From NCBI GenBank assembly GCA_041395665.1, contig JAWLAB010000003.1, positions 310,001 to 374,000 of the forward strand: a DNA stretch of 64,000 bases. The letters run 5' to 3'. The notes beneath the pieces were generated by a model. It searched no databases and was not told where the DNA came from. It was given only the letters and a program-made list of their open reading frames with translations. Made by a program: the position numbers and the translations under genes. Positions 1 through 10,072 of this stretch are shown here, piece after piece. The DNA comes from Pseudomonadales bacterium. GTDB taxonomy: Bacteria > Pseudomonadota > Gammaproteobacteria > Pseudomonadales > UBA7239. Position 1 is the first letter of the stretch; every line of letters begins with the position of its first letter.

Positions 1-1
1 C

Positions 2-715
2 CAAGCGCAGCCCTTCCCTCATATTGTGCTAGATGATTTTGTCAGCGAAGCCATCTCGCAACGCCTGCAAGCGGGCTTTCCTCCGGCTGATCCTACGCTG
101 CAAGAGCGCGACAACACTTCTTTCGTCGATGAAGACACACAGCGCATCCCCGCGCAAAAAAATAAATTGGGTATACGCAATGAGCGCGCGTTTGATCCTT
201 TTGTGCGTCACTTGTTATGGGAGATGCAATCGCAAGCCTTCATTTTATTTTTGGAAAAACTGACCGGCATACAAAATTTGCTGCCCGATCCACGCCTGCT
301 CGGTGGCGGCACGCACCAAACACTGCCTGGCGGATTGCTGCGTGTGCACGCAGATTTCAATATTCACCGCATTTATCAAATTGATCGCCGCCTGAATTTA
401 TTGTTGTACCTGAATGACGATTGGCACGATGAATATGGCGGACATTTAGAATTGTGGGACAGACAACTCACCGCTTGCCAAAAACGCATTTTGCCGATTG
501 CGAAACGCCTCGCGATTTTCAGCACCGGCAGTGACACTTGGCACGGCCATCCCCACGCGCTCACCTGCCCGCCCGATCGGGCGCGCCGCTCGCTGGCGTT
601 GTATTACTACACCAACGGTCGCCCTGCGGCAGAAACAAAACCACGCCATAAAACACTGTGGCCTCTTTTGCCCGGCGAACAAATACCGGAAGATGCGCTG
701 CCTTCTTCGGATTGA
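2..715 (+). CDS. 2OG-Fe(II) oxygenase, proline 4-hydroxylase-like (5' end outside window)
   Basis: The frame is open through the left edge. Residues encoded before the GTG at 26 (QAQPFPHIV) fit the family N-terminus, so the gene is cut by the window. Counting from that GTG, an HxD pair (H108, D110) sits in a GGLLRVHADFN stretch. A distal His lies in a TWHGHPH segment near 173-177, followed by an RARRSLALYYYT strand with the 2-oxoglutarate-binding Arg. This is the double-stranded beta-helix iron site. The closest family is the Tpa1/COG3751-type proline hydroxylases, which hydroxylate a protein or small molecule in the cytoplasm. The substrate cannot be read from sequence. It stops 5 bases before livF. 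Confidence 0.82.
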   Translation, partial: QAQPFPHIVLDDFVSEAISQRLQAGFPPADPTLQERDNTSFVDEDTQRIPAQKNKLGIRNERAFDPFVRHLLWEMQSQAFILFLEKLTGIQNLLPDPRLLGGGTHQTLPGGLLRVHADFNIHRIYQIDRRLNLLLYLNDDWHDEYGGHLELWDRQLTACQKRILPIAKRLAIFSTGSDTWHGHPHALTCPPDRARRSLALYYYTNGRPAAETKPRHKTLWPLLPGEQIPEDALPSSD

Positions 716-720
716 TGTTC

Positions 721-1470
721 ATGTCTGCACCCAACTCTGCGCCCAGTTCTACATTCAACAACGCACTACTAACGCTGAATGCGATTGATGTCAGCTACGG
801 TGCAATTCAAGCACTGCGCCAAGTTTCGCTGCATGTTCTGCCAGGAGAATTGGTGTCTTTGATTGGTGCTAACGGCGCAGGAAAAAGCACGCTGTTAAAA
901 AGTATTGCTGGATTACTCACGCCCACACGCGGCGATATTTTTTTTGACGGTGCGCGCATCAACCAACAACCTGCACATACTTTAGCCAGCAAAGGTTTGG
1001 CACTGGTGCCGGAAGGTCGCGGTATTTTTCAAGAAATGACGGTGTTGGAAAATTTGCAGATGGGTGCGTACAGCCGCAGCGATCAATCTGCCATCCAACA
1101 AGACATCGAACACGCGTTTTATTTGTTTCCACGCTTAGCGGAAAGGCAAAAACAATTAGCCGGTACGCTGTCTGGCGGCGAACAACAAATGGTGGCGATT
1201 GCGCGCGCCCTGATGAGTAAACCGCGTTTATTGCTGCTCGATGAACCGAGCATGGGGCTGGCACCAATCTTGGTGCAGAAAATTTTTGAAGTAATCGCCA
1301 CCATCAACAAGGAAGGCGTGAGCGTGTTATTGATCGAACAAAACGCACATCTCGCGCTGTCATTAGCGCAGCGCGGTTATGTGATGGAACACGGCGAAAT
1401 CACGCTGCACGATGCAGCCAGTGCACTGCTCGTCAATCCCGCTGTAAAAGCAGCCTATCTCGGCTGCTGA
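721..1470 (+). CDS. livF: Branched-chain amino acid ABC transporter ATPase (LivF-type)
   Basis: A 249-residue ABC ATPase. Walker A is GANGAGKST (about residues 49-57), the signature is LSGGEQQ (150-156) and Walker B is LLLLDEP (170-176). The LVPEGRGIF and MGLAP signatures mark the LivF subfamily, which powers uptake of branched-chain amino acids or related amides. I chose the ATG at 721 because it removes an unconserved N-terminal extension and leaves a normal length. No LivG, permease or binding protein is adjacent: the upstream neighbour is an oxygenase and the downstream gene runs the other way. The partners must lie left of the window or elsewhere. Family is certain, substrate inferred. 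Confidence 0.88.
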   Translation: MSAPNSAPSSTFNNALLTLNAIDVSYGAIQALRQVSLHVLPGELVSLIGANGAGKSTLLKSIAGLLTPTRGDIFFDGARINQQPAHTLASKGLALVPEGRGIFQEMTVLENLQMGAYSRSDQSAIQQDIEHAFYLFPRLAERQKQLAGTLSGGEQQMVAIARALMSKPRLLLLDEPSMGLAPILVQKIFEVIATINKEGVSVLLIEQNAHLALSLAQRGYVMEHGEITLHDAASALLVNPAVKAAYLGC

Positions 1471-1487
1471 TACAGCAGTAACCCTGC

Positions 1488-1961
1488 TCAATGAGAAGTT
1501 TGCGCTTGCAGCAGCGTGGATTCCGTTTGCGGCCCTTGCAGCGTTTTAAGAATTTTACCCTCGGGGTTAATCACAATCGTGCCGGGCAAGCCTTGCGGTA
1601 CAGTGTGAGGAAATACCGCTTGAACACTGTCATTCGTCACTACGGGGAATTCAATGCGCATACGCCCCATCTGCTGCAGAGCTGTGGTGATTTCAGGGTT
1701 ATCAAAGTTTACCCCTAACACCAATACATTCTTACGCTCGGCAGCAAACTTGTTCAGTTCCGGTATTTCCTCTGCACAAGGCTTACACCATTCCGCCCAG
1801 TAGTTGATATAAATCCACTTTCCTTTCCAGTCCGCCTCTTGCAGCGTATTAGCTTCTATCGTTTGTAAAACAGCAGGCGGCGGCGCTTTACCACAAGCCA
1901 GCAAGAGCAAAGCCAAGACGCTGATCATTCCAAAACGCAATACTGTTTTTTCCTTTAACAT
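1488..1961 (-). CDS. TlpA-family thioredoxin-like lipoprotein
   Basis: 157 residues. The N-terminus is a lipoprotein signal: charged start, hydrophobic stretch, then an LLAC lipobox with Cys23 as the lipidated residue. The mature part has a thioredoxin fold with a WCKPC redox pair (Cys59, Cys62) and a cis-Pro segment (QGLPGTIVINPEGK). It is probably a membrane-anchored periplasmic disulfide reductase or oxidase of the TlpA/ResA type. A GGGG-rich ribosome site lies about 7 bases before the ATG. The gene diverges from arsC across an 80-base gap. Its partner protein is unknown. Confidence 0.85.
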   Translation of the reverse strand: MLKEKTVLRFGMISVLALLLLACGKAPPPAVLQTIEANTLQEADWKGKWIYINYWAEWCKPCAEEIPELNKFAAERKNVLVLGVNFDNPEITTALQQMGRMRIEFPVVTNDSVQAVFPHTVPQGLPGTIVINPEGKILKTLQGPQTESTLLQAQTSH

Positions 1962-2041
1962 GATCGTTCCCCCTTTGATGCAGCTTCATTGTTGATCGTT
2001 TTTTGTGAACTGCGTCTCTAACTTACCAAGTGAATGCCGCG

Positions 2042-3331
<1,290 letters not shown>

Positions 3332-3335
<4 letters not shown>

Positions 3336-5170
3336 AAGCGCTATTAAGAACTTTATTTGTTTTACCTTGGCACGCCTTGAGTTGGCTGCGCGGCGCATTA
3401 GCCAACCTCATTTTATTCTTCTTCCTTGCAGCAATAATTTACACACTGCTACACGATGAAAGTAAAGTCGCACTCAAAGACAACACCATTCTTTATGTGC
3501 AGCCCGGTAGATCTATTGTTGAACAACGCAGCTACGACGATTCATTGAGCTCACTGCTACAGACAAGCGATGAAGTCATTCCTGCAGAAAGTGTTTTGCA
3601 CGAAATGGTATCTGCCATTCGCTTGGCGCAGCATGACAAACACATCAAAGGCATCGTGATACAAACCGATTGGCTAGAAACAGCCGACCTCAGCAAACTC
3701 AATACATTGAGACAAGCCATCAACACTTTCAAGGAAAGTAAAAAGCCAGTGATTGCGATTGGCGACAACTTCAACCAAGGCCAATATTTACTTGCTAGCG
3801 CGGCGGATAAAATTTACCTCAACCCGATGGGTAGCGTGCAGCTATACGGATTTAGTGCTTACCAAAGCTATCTCAAAGACTTGTTGGATTCTTTATTTGT
3901 TAATGTGCATGTTTTTCGAGCAGGGCAATTCAAATCATTTGTCGAGCCATTTGTGCGTAATGATATGTCGCCAGAAGCACGAGAAAATCTTACACAGTGG
4001 ATGAATGAACAATGGAATTTTTATCGCACAGCGATTGAGCAACAGAGAAAACTAGCCCCCAACAGCATCGACAATTTCATCAATCAACAAGATGTACTGC
4101 TCATACAAAATAACAATAACGCCGCATTGTTAGCAAAAAACTATGGCTTAGTGGATGAAATCGCCACACGGCAAGATTCAAAAAAAGCAGTGGAAGCCAT
4201 GGCAGGCAATAAAGAGCCAGAAACCATGGACGCCTCTGATTACTACCATTTAACTGTTGAGCGAAAAAAAGCCGAGCAGTTGTTAGATAAAACCAAACGC
4301 ATTGCTGTTATTCAGGCCAGCGGCGAGATTGTTGAAGGCTACCAACCTGCGGGTATCGTCGGCTCAGAGACACTGGTATCACTCATCCGCGAAGCGCGTG
4401 AAGATGAAAAAACGGCTGCCATTGTCTTGCGTATCGACAGCCCTGGCGGCAGCGCTTTTGCTTCAGAATTGATTCGCGATGAGCTCGCTGCCACACAAAA
4501 AGAAGGCAAGCCGGTGATTGCTTCCATGGGCGGCGTTGCGGCATCAGGCGGCTATTGGATCGCAGCTAGCGCCAATGAAATCTGGGCATCCCCCACCACC
4601 ATTACTGGCTCCATTGGCGTCTTTGGCGTGATTCCAACTTTAGAGAACACTTTGAGCAAAATCGGTGTACACAGCGACGGCTACAGCACCTCGGCACTGG
4701 GTGAAGCGGCACAATTAGATCGCCCAATGAATCCAATGGCAGCGCGCGTTTTACAACAAGGCGTTGAATTCACTTATCAACATTTTTTGCAATTAGTAGC
4801 TCAAGGCCGTAAGCGGACACCCGCTGAAATTGATCAAGTTGCACAAGGGCGTGTTTGGACTGGCGCGCACGCAAAAACTATCGGCCTCGTCGACCAACTC
4901 GGTGAGTTGGATGATGCCATTGCCGCCGCTGCGCGTTTGGCGAAGCTCGACAAATACGAGCCAGACTTTATTCAACCAGAGCTAAGCCCTTGGGATGCAT
5001 TCAAACAAGAACTATTTAATAGCACCCTCTTCTCATCGCCAATGCTCACGCGTGTGGCGCAAGTGCTAGTTAATCTGCCAGCGTTGCAACAAATAAAAAC
5101 ACTGTCGCAATTTAACGATTCCAATCATATTTATGTGCGCTGTTTGGAGTGTCGAGCTCCGATTCGCTAA
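3332..5170 (+). CDS. sppA: Signal peptide peptidase SppA, 67 kDa type
   Basis: 612 residues, the long double-domain form. One N-terminal membrane anchor (about 22-40) is followed by two tandem ClpP-like S49 domains. The Lys-Ser dyad is split between them: Lys201 in RAGQFKSFVEPF and Ser405 in GGVAASGGYW, which match K209 and S409 of E. coli. The second domain also has the IDSPGGS motif. It degrades cleaved signal peptides at the inner membrane. It is the last gene of the arsC operon. Its TAA directly abuts the cysB stop on the other strand. Confidence 0.93.
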
Positions 5171-5179
5171 TCAGCGAAT
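5162..5179. terminator. Small palindrome at the sppA/cysB convergent junction
   Basis: A perfect 7-bp inverted repeat (ATTCGCT and AGCGAAT) with a 4-base loop contains both stop codons. It has no U tract on either strand, so it is at best a weak or Rho-assisted bidirectional terminator. It may instead be a chance product of both proteins ending in Pro-Ile-Arg. Confidence 0.35.
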
Positions 5180-6145
5180 TGGTAAGTGGATATGAGAAAA
5201 CAGCGCTGCGCGTTCAGCGCTGTTATTGGCGCGGCACGCTTCTATCACCAAAGCTTTATCCAAGTGCGGTGCAAATGCCGCGATAAAATCATAAAGATAG
5301 CCGCGAATAAATTTTCCGCGTCGCAGCCCCAAACGCGTCACGCTCGATTCAAATAAGTGGCTTACATCTAAAGCAGTCAAATCACAGTCACTGGCTTCGT
5401 CATACGCCATGTGCGCAATAATGCCTATACCTAAACCAAGACGCACATAGGTTTTAATTACATCCGCATCCGTCGCTGTAAACACCACTTTGGGCTCAAG
5501 ATTTTTTTGCAAAAACGCCGCATCCTGTTTCGATCGTCCTGTAAAACCAGAGACATAAGTGACGATAGGGTATTTTGCAATTTCTTCCAGTGTTAATGAT
5601 GGAACTTGGCACAACGGGTGATTTTTAGGCAGCAAAACACAGCGATTCCAGCGATAACAAGGCAGCGTAACCAATTCAGAAAACTGCTCCATGGCCTCCG
5701 TCGCAATCACTACATCCACTTCACCACTGGCCGCCATCTGCGCGATTTGCGTGGGCGTGCCTTGGTGAATATGCATCGCAATATCAGGATAGCGCTGTAC
5801 AAAACCTTGAATCACCGCTGGTAAGGCATAACGCGCCTGCGTATGCGTTGCAGCAATACTAAAACTGCCTTTTTCTGGCGCATTCATCTCTTGCGCAATC
5901 TGACGCAGGCTGTCCGTGCGACGCAGAATATCCTCCGCCATCTGCAATACAGCTTCGCCCGCTTCCGTGATATGCGTAAGATGTTTTCCATTGCGCGAAA
6001 AAATTTCTACGCCGAGTTCATCTTCCAGTAACCGAATTTGCTTGCTGATTCCCGGCTGCGAAATATACAAACTCTGTGCAGCCGAAGAGATATTCAAACC
6101 TTGGCGCGCAACCTCACAGATATAACGCAGTTGTTGCAACTTCAT
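5171..6145 (-). CDS. cysB: CysB-type LysR regulator of cysteine biosynthesis
   Basis: 324 residues from the ATG at 6145, the usual CysB length. An upstream in-frame start would add 29 unconserved residues. An N-terminal winged helix-turn-helix starts MKLQQLRYICEV and includes SQPGISKQIRLLE. It is followed by a periplasmic-binding-like effector domain with the CysB segments TTHTQARYALP-like and YVSGFTGRSKQD. It activates sulfate assimilation genes in response to N-acetylserine. It lies 14 bases after a 5'-nucleotidase gene and is probably cotranscribed with it. Confidence 0.9.
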   Translation of the reverse strand: MKLQQLRYICEVARQGLNISSAAQSLYISQPGISKQIRLLEDELGVEIFSRNGKHLTHITEAGEAVLQMAEDILRRTDSLRQIAQEMNAPEKGSFSIAATHTQARYALPAVIQGFVQRYPDIAMHIHQGTPTQIAQMAASGEVDVVIATEAMEQFSELVTLPCYRWNRCVLLPKNHPLCQVPSLTLEEIAKYPIVTYVSGFTGRSKQDAAFLQKNLEPKVVFTATDADVIKTYVRLGLGIGIIAHMAYDEASDCDLTALDVSHLFESSVTRLGLRRGKFIRGYLYDFIAAFAPHLDKALVIEACRANNSAERAALFSHIHLPIR

Positions 6146-6159
6146 ACTATAAGCCTGCG

Positions 6160-7068
6160 TCAGTGTTTCACTTCGTTTGCCACACCATGCGGCACATGGC
6201 CTGTAGGCACATGTTGCGATGCGGATTGACAATGCCCCTGCTGATCATCAAAAAACACATCCGCACCGTAAGCTTTCAAAAACTCACCCTTATCTAAACC
6301 GCCGAGAAACAGTGATTCATCAATACGAATTTGCCATGCGCGCAGCGTGCGTATCACACGCTCATGTGCTGGCGCAGAACGCGCTGTAACAAGAGCTGTG
6401 CGAATCGGGCAGGCATCACCACTAAACTCTGCTTGCAATGTTTGTAAAGTTTGTAAAAAGGGCTTGAAAGGGCCACCACTCAAAGGCTCATGTGCAGCAG
6501 CTTTTTCGCTAGCTGCAAATGCATCCAAGCCGCGTGTTTTGAAAACGCGTTCTGCTTCATCAGAAAACAACACAGCATCACCGTCAAACGCAAAACGAAT
6601 TTCACTGGCATCCGTGTTTGATTTGGATGATCGCAACAAGGTCGCCGCTGCCAAGTTATTTTCTAAGGCCATGCGCACATCATCGGCTTCTGTCGATAAA
6701 AATAAATGGCAACCAAACGCGGTGGCATAAGGGTAAGGTGAATGCCCACCGCAAAATGCAGCGCGCACGATGGGCAAGTTGTAATGTTGAATCGAATTAA
6801 AAATACGCAAACCGGTATCTGCGGTATTGCGTGATAACAAAATCACTTCTACGCGCGGCTCACCACCCAACAATTGATTGATGCCGAGCAGTTTTTTTAC
6901 CAAGGGAAAAGCATCCCCAGGCTGTAGTGGATTGTCTTCGTTTGCCACTTGGTGCGCTGCGTACGCTGCCAAGCCTTCCTGTTCGTAGATAGCGTGACTG
7001 GCATCCAAATCAAATAACGCACGCGAAGAAATGGCGATCACCAATTTATTGCCAAACCTTTTCGACAT
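6160..7068 (-). CDS. 5'-nucleotidase, cytosolic NT5C1-like family
   Basis: 302 residues. The N-terminus LVIAISSRALFDLDASHAIY, followed by a segment on early residue changes and a FAFDGDAVLFSDEAE motif, fits the bacterial 5'-nucleotidase family related to animal cytosolic nucleotidase I (PF06189). This is a HAD-like fold with catalytic Asp in the DLD or DGD loops. It dephosphorylates nucleoside monophosphates. It precedes cysB on the same strand, and its start faces alr across a 78-base divergent gap. It is better supported as a nucleotidase than as a generic HAD phosphatase. Confidence 0.8.
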   Translation of the reverse strand: MSKRFGNKLVIAISSRALFDLDASHAIYEQEGLAAYAAHQVANEDNPLQPGDAFPLVKKLLGINQLLGGEPRVEVILLSRNTADTGLRIFNSIQHYNLPIVRAAFCGGHSPYPYATAFGCHLFLSTEADDVRMALENNLAAATLLRSSKSNTDASEIRFAFDGDAVLFSDEAERVFKTRGLDAFAASEKAAAHEPLSGGPFKPFLQTLQTLQAEFSGDACPIRTALVTARSAPAHERVIRTLRAWQIRIDESLFLGGLDKGEFLKAYGADVFFDDQQGHCQSASQHVPTGHVPHGVANEVKH

Positions 7069-7146
7069 AGCGGCACTCCAACAGTCAACACTCGTCAGTC
7101 TAGCAGCAACTCGCTATGATAAAAGCTCACCACGGATCGCCTCTGC

Positions 7147-8235
7147 ATGAAAACTCGCGCCATCATCAACACCCAAGCCCTCACACATAATCTCGGTGTT
7201 GTGCGTGCATTTGCGCCTCATTGCCGCGTGCTCGCCGTTGTCAAAGCCAACGCTTACGGGCATGGCGTTACCGGTTTACTGCCCTCGTTGCAGCAACACG
7301 CGGATGCACTGGCCGTCGCCCGTTTAGAAGAAGCGCAACAGTTGCGTGATACACACTATCAAGGCCGTTTGATGTTGATGTGCGGCGTTAGCAACAACGC
7401 AGAATTATCAGAAGCCATCGCACTGCAATTAGATATAGTGGTGCACGACCCCAAGCATTTATCACTATTCGCAGATTACGCTTATCACGCACCGCAACCG
7501 ACAACGCTGTGGTTAAAAATGGATAGCGGCATGCACCGCCTCGGTTTTATGCCACAAGAATACGCCAGCGCTTTTCAAATATTAAAATCGCTGCCTTGGT
7601 GCAAAGAAATCATTGGCATGACGCATTTTTCTTGTGCCGATGAATCTAAAAAAAACGCACCTGAAAAAAACACCACGCAACAACAAATCGATTGTTACGA
7701 ACATTACACACAGCATTTGATGTTGGATGATCACAGTCTTGCTAACTCTGCCGCCATCATGGCGCACCCTGCTGCGCATCACGGTTGGTTGCGCCCCGGT
7801 TTGATGATGTACGGTATCAGCCCTTTAGAAAATACTGCGCACAATTTGCAAGTGGTGATGCAACTGCAAGCGCAAGTGATCGGTACGCGCACGATTCCAG
7901 CAGGTGAAGCGACCGGCTACAACCAACGCTGGCGCGCAAAGAGAGAATCGCATCTCGCTTTAATTTCTGCAGGCTATGCCGATGGCTACCCCATCACTGC
8001 ACTCAATCAAAGCGTTGTCGCAGTAGATGGTGTGCGCGCGCCCGTTGTAGGTCGCGTTTCGATGGACACTATCGCCATTGATTGCACAGATTTAGCAGAG
8101 AAACCCGTCGTCGGCAGTTATGTCGAACTGTGGGGCAATACCATTAGCGTTAACGAAGTGGCAGCAGCGGCTGGCAGCATTTCTTACCAATTACTCACCG
8201 CTGTTTCTTCGCGCGTGCCGAGAATTTATTGCTAA
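7147..8235 (+). CDS. alr: Alanine racemase
   Basis: 362 residues with a TIM-barrel N-domain. The PLP lysine is Lys33 in VVKANAYGHG. The second catalytic base is Tyr277 in the SAGYADGYP motif. A RPGLMMYGISP segment and the C-terminal SMDTIAIDCTD region are also conserved. It converts L-alanine to D-alanine for peptidoglycan in the cytoplasm. It is a single gene divergent from the nucleotidase-cysB pair. Confidence 0.95.
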   Translation: MKTRAIINTQALTHNLGVVRAFAPHCRVLAVVKANAYGHGVTGLLPSLQQHADALAVARLEEAQQLRDTHYQGRLMLMCGVSNNAELSEAIALQLDIVVHDPKHLSLFADYAYHAPQPTTLWLKMDSGMHRLGFMPQEYASAFQILKSLPWCKEIIGMTHFSCADESKKNAPEKNTTQQQIDCYEHYTQHLMLDDHSLANSAAIMAHPAAHHGWLRPGLMMYGISPLENTAHNLQVVMQLQAQVIGTRTIPAGEATGYNQRWRAKRESHLALISAGYADGYPITALNQSVVAVDGVRAPVVGRVSMDTIAIDCTDLAEKPVVGSYVELWGNTISVNEVAAAAGSISYQLLTAVSSRVPRIYC

Positions 8236-8259
8236 GAGATAAGGCAGGACAAAACCGCA

Positions 8260-8823
8260 ATGAGATATTTAGTTATTTTTATTCTTTCACTCACCGCGCT
8301 AAATGCAAAAAGTGAGATATATAAAGTTGTTGACAAGCAGACAGGGAAAATCACATACACCAATCAAGAGCCTTTTGATAAATCATCAAAAAATATTGAA
8401 GCCATTCCAGAAAAATCAACCAACTCACTGAGTCAAGGAAGTAATTCTTACTCGGCAGAAAACACAACTTCAACCAACGTCTACTCTCGCTCCACCACTA
8501 GCGCCGAAGAAGCGTTTGCATCCAGACTGAGCAATGTGCAAATCACTGGAGAAGGCACTGTTAAAAAACTGCTTCCACAAGACAACAATGGCAGCAGGCA
8601 TCAAAAATTTGTGCTGCAGCTTTCATCAGGCCAAACCTTACTCGTAGCACACAATATTGATTTAGCACCTGAAATTGCCAATCTATCCGTCGGTGACAGA
8701 GTTTCTTTTTTTGGTTAGTATGAGTGGAATGAAAAAGACGGCGTCATCCACTGGACGCATCACGATCCAGATGGATCACATATCGCAGGCTGGCTGCGTC
8801 ACAGAGGCAGAACCTACCAGTAA
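8260..8823 (+). pseudogene. DUF4124/DUF3465 secreted protein interrupted by an in-frame TAG
   Basis: An open frame from 8260 starts with a signal peptide (ending near ALNAKS) and a DUF4124-like IYKVVDKQTGKITYTNQEP segment. A Ser/Thr/Asn-rich linker leads to a C-terminal domain. A TAG at 8716-8718 stops it after GDRVSFFG. The same frame continues for 34 codons as YEWNEKDGVIHWTHHDPDG and further to GRTYQ, then TAA at 8821-8823. That continuation is the conserved end of DUF3465 proteins, where the position of the TAG is normally Glu (GEYEW). A GAG to TAG change is the simplest explanation. Function is unknown. The upstream 152-residue product lacks the conserved core end. Confidence 0.8.
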
Positions 8824-8832
8824 TTCAGTTCT

Positions 8833-10038
8833 CTACGAAGCCTGCCGCACCGTACACCGAATCCCACCAGGCGCTTCAATCAACCCAGCACATTGATTGC
8901 AGTGCGTGCAGCCATTGATGTAGTTGGCATCGGCTTGTGCGTTTTTGACAAAATCTGGATCAAACAATAAGCCGCGACCGAGCTGAATAAAATCAAAACC
9001 GCCGTCCATCACACGCGCGATACTTTCATTGCTCGACACGCCGCCCACATAACAAACTTGGCCTTTTTTAACGGCATCGCGCACACGCAGCGCGTTTTCC
9101 AACAAATAAGTTTCGTGATACGGATAATAACGAAACAATTTGGGGCCGATCATTTTCAAGCCCACTTTCATCAAGGGATTTTTTTCATGCTCGATCAGCC
9201 CAGGCTGAATACTGTCACCATGAAACAACAACATTGGGTTCATTGAGCTCGTGCCATCACTGGGAATAATGCAATCCAAACTAGCATCATCAAGCATTTT
9301 GATCATTTCTAAGGATTGCTCGTAAGTGGTGCCGCCTTTCACGCCATCGGACATACTTATTTTCCCTAACAACGGAAAATCATTGCCCACCGCTTTGCGC
9401 ACGGCTGCTAAAACTTCCAACGGAAAACGCATGCGATTGGCAACGCTGCCGCCGTATTCATCGCTGCGGCGATTGGTGATCGGCGACATAAATTGGCTCA
9501 AACCGTAGCCGTGACCAAAATGCACTTCGATGGCATCAAAACCAACCGACTTCATAAATGCCGCTGCACGCGCCATCACCTGCACCCGCTCACGAATTTG
9601 CGGGCGCGTCATACCGACGCACAATAGTTTGCCGTAAGCCATGCCCAATAAGTTCGGACCAATGGATGCACTTTTGACGACCCAACCATCCAGCTCGCTA
9701 TTTTTTGACATTGCTCCTGCATGCGACAGCTGACCGCACACCGCTGTGCCCGTGGTTTTAATCGTGGCAACCATTTGTGACAAAGGTTCGCGCACATATT
9801 CATCCATGTACATCATATCGGCGTGCAAGCGGCCATTATTTTCTGCCGCGCAGTAAGCGATATTTGTCATCGCCGTGCCGCCTTCACCGATGCGGCGATG
9901 CAATTCTGTCAACGCCGGTGACGGCAAACCGTGCGGTGTTTTTCCCTCAAAAGTTCCTGCTTTAATGATGCGATTGCGCAGTGTGAGACCATTTAATTGC
10001 GCGGATGAAAAACACTTCTCTAATGCAGCCTGCGTCAT
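8833..10038 (-). CDS. NADH:flavin oxidoreductase, Old Yellow Enzyme family
   Basis: 401 residues with an FMN TIM barrel: RNRIIKAGTFEG at the N-terminus, GQLSHAGA, VHFGHGYGLSQFMSP with the conserved substrate-binding His, NRRSDEYGGS, and a C-terminal FIQLGRGLLFDPDF phosphate loop. The tail has a CTHCNQCAG cluster and a later Cys. This resembles the 4Fe-4S site of 2,4-dienoyl-CoA reductase relatives, but the FAD/NAD(P)H domain of those enzymes is absent. It probably reduces an activated alkene or enoate. The substrate is unknown. A GAGG ribosome site lies 8 bases before the ATG. Confidence 0.85.
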   Translation of the reverse strand: MTQAALEKCFSSAQLNGLTLRNRIIKAGTFEGKTPHGLPSPALTELHRRIGEGGTAMTNIAYCAAENNGRLHADMMYMDEYVREPLSQMVATIKTTGTAVCGQLSHAGAMSKNSELDGWVVKSASIGPNLLGMAYGKLLCVGMTRPQIRERVQVMARAAAFMKSVGFDAIEVHFGHGYGLSQFMSPITNRRSDEYGGSVANRMRFPLEVLAAVRKAVGNDFPLLGKISMSDGVKGGTTYEQSLEMIKMLDDASLDCIIPSDGTSSMNPMLLFHGDSIQPGLIEHEKNPLMKVGLKMIGPKLFRYYPYHETYLLENALRVRDAVKKGQVCYVGGVSSNESIARVMDGGFDFIQLGRGLLFDPDFVKNAQADANYINGCTHCNQCAGLIEAPGGIRCTVRQAS

Positions 10039-10072
10039 TTTTTTATCCTCGTGATAATTCCATTATTTCTAT

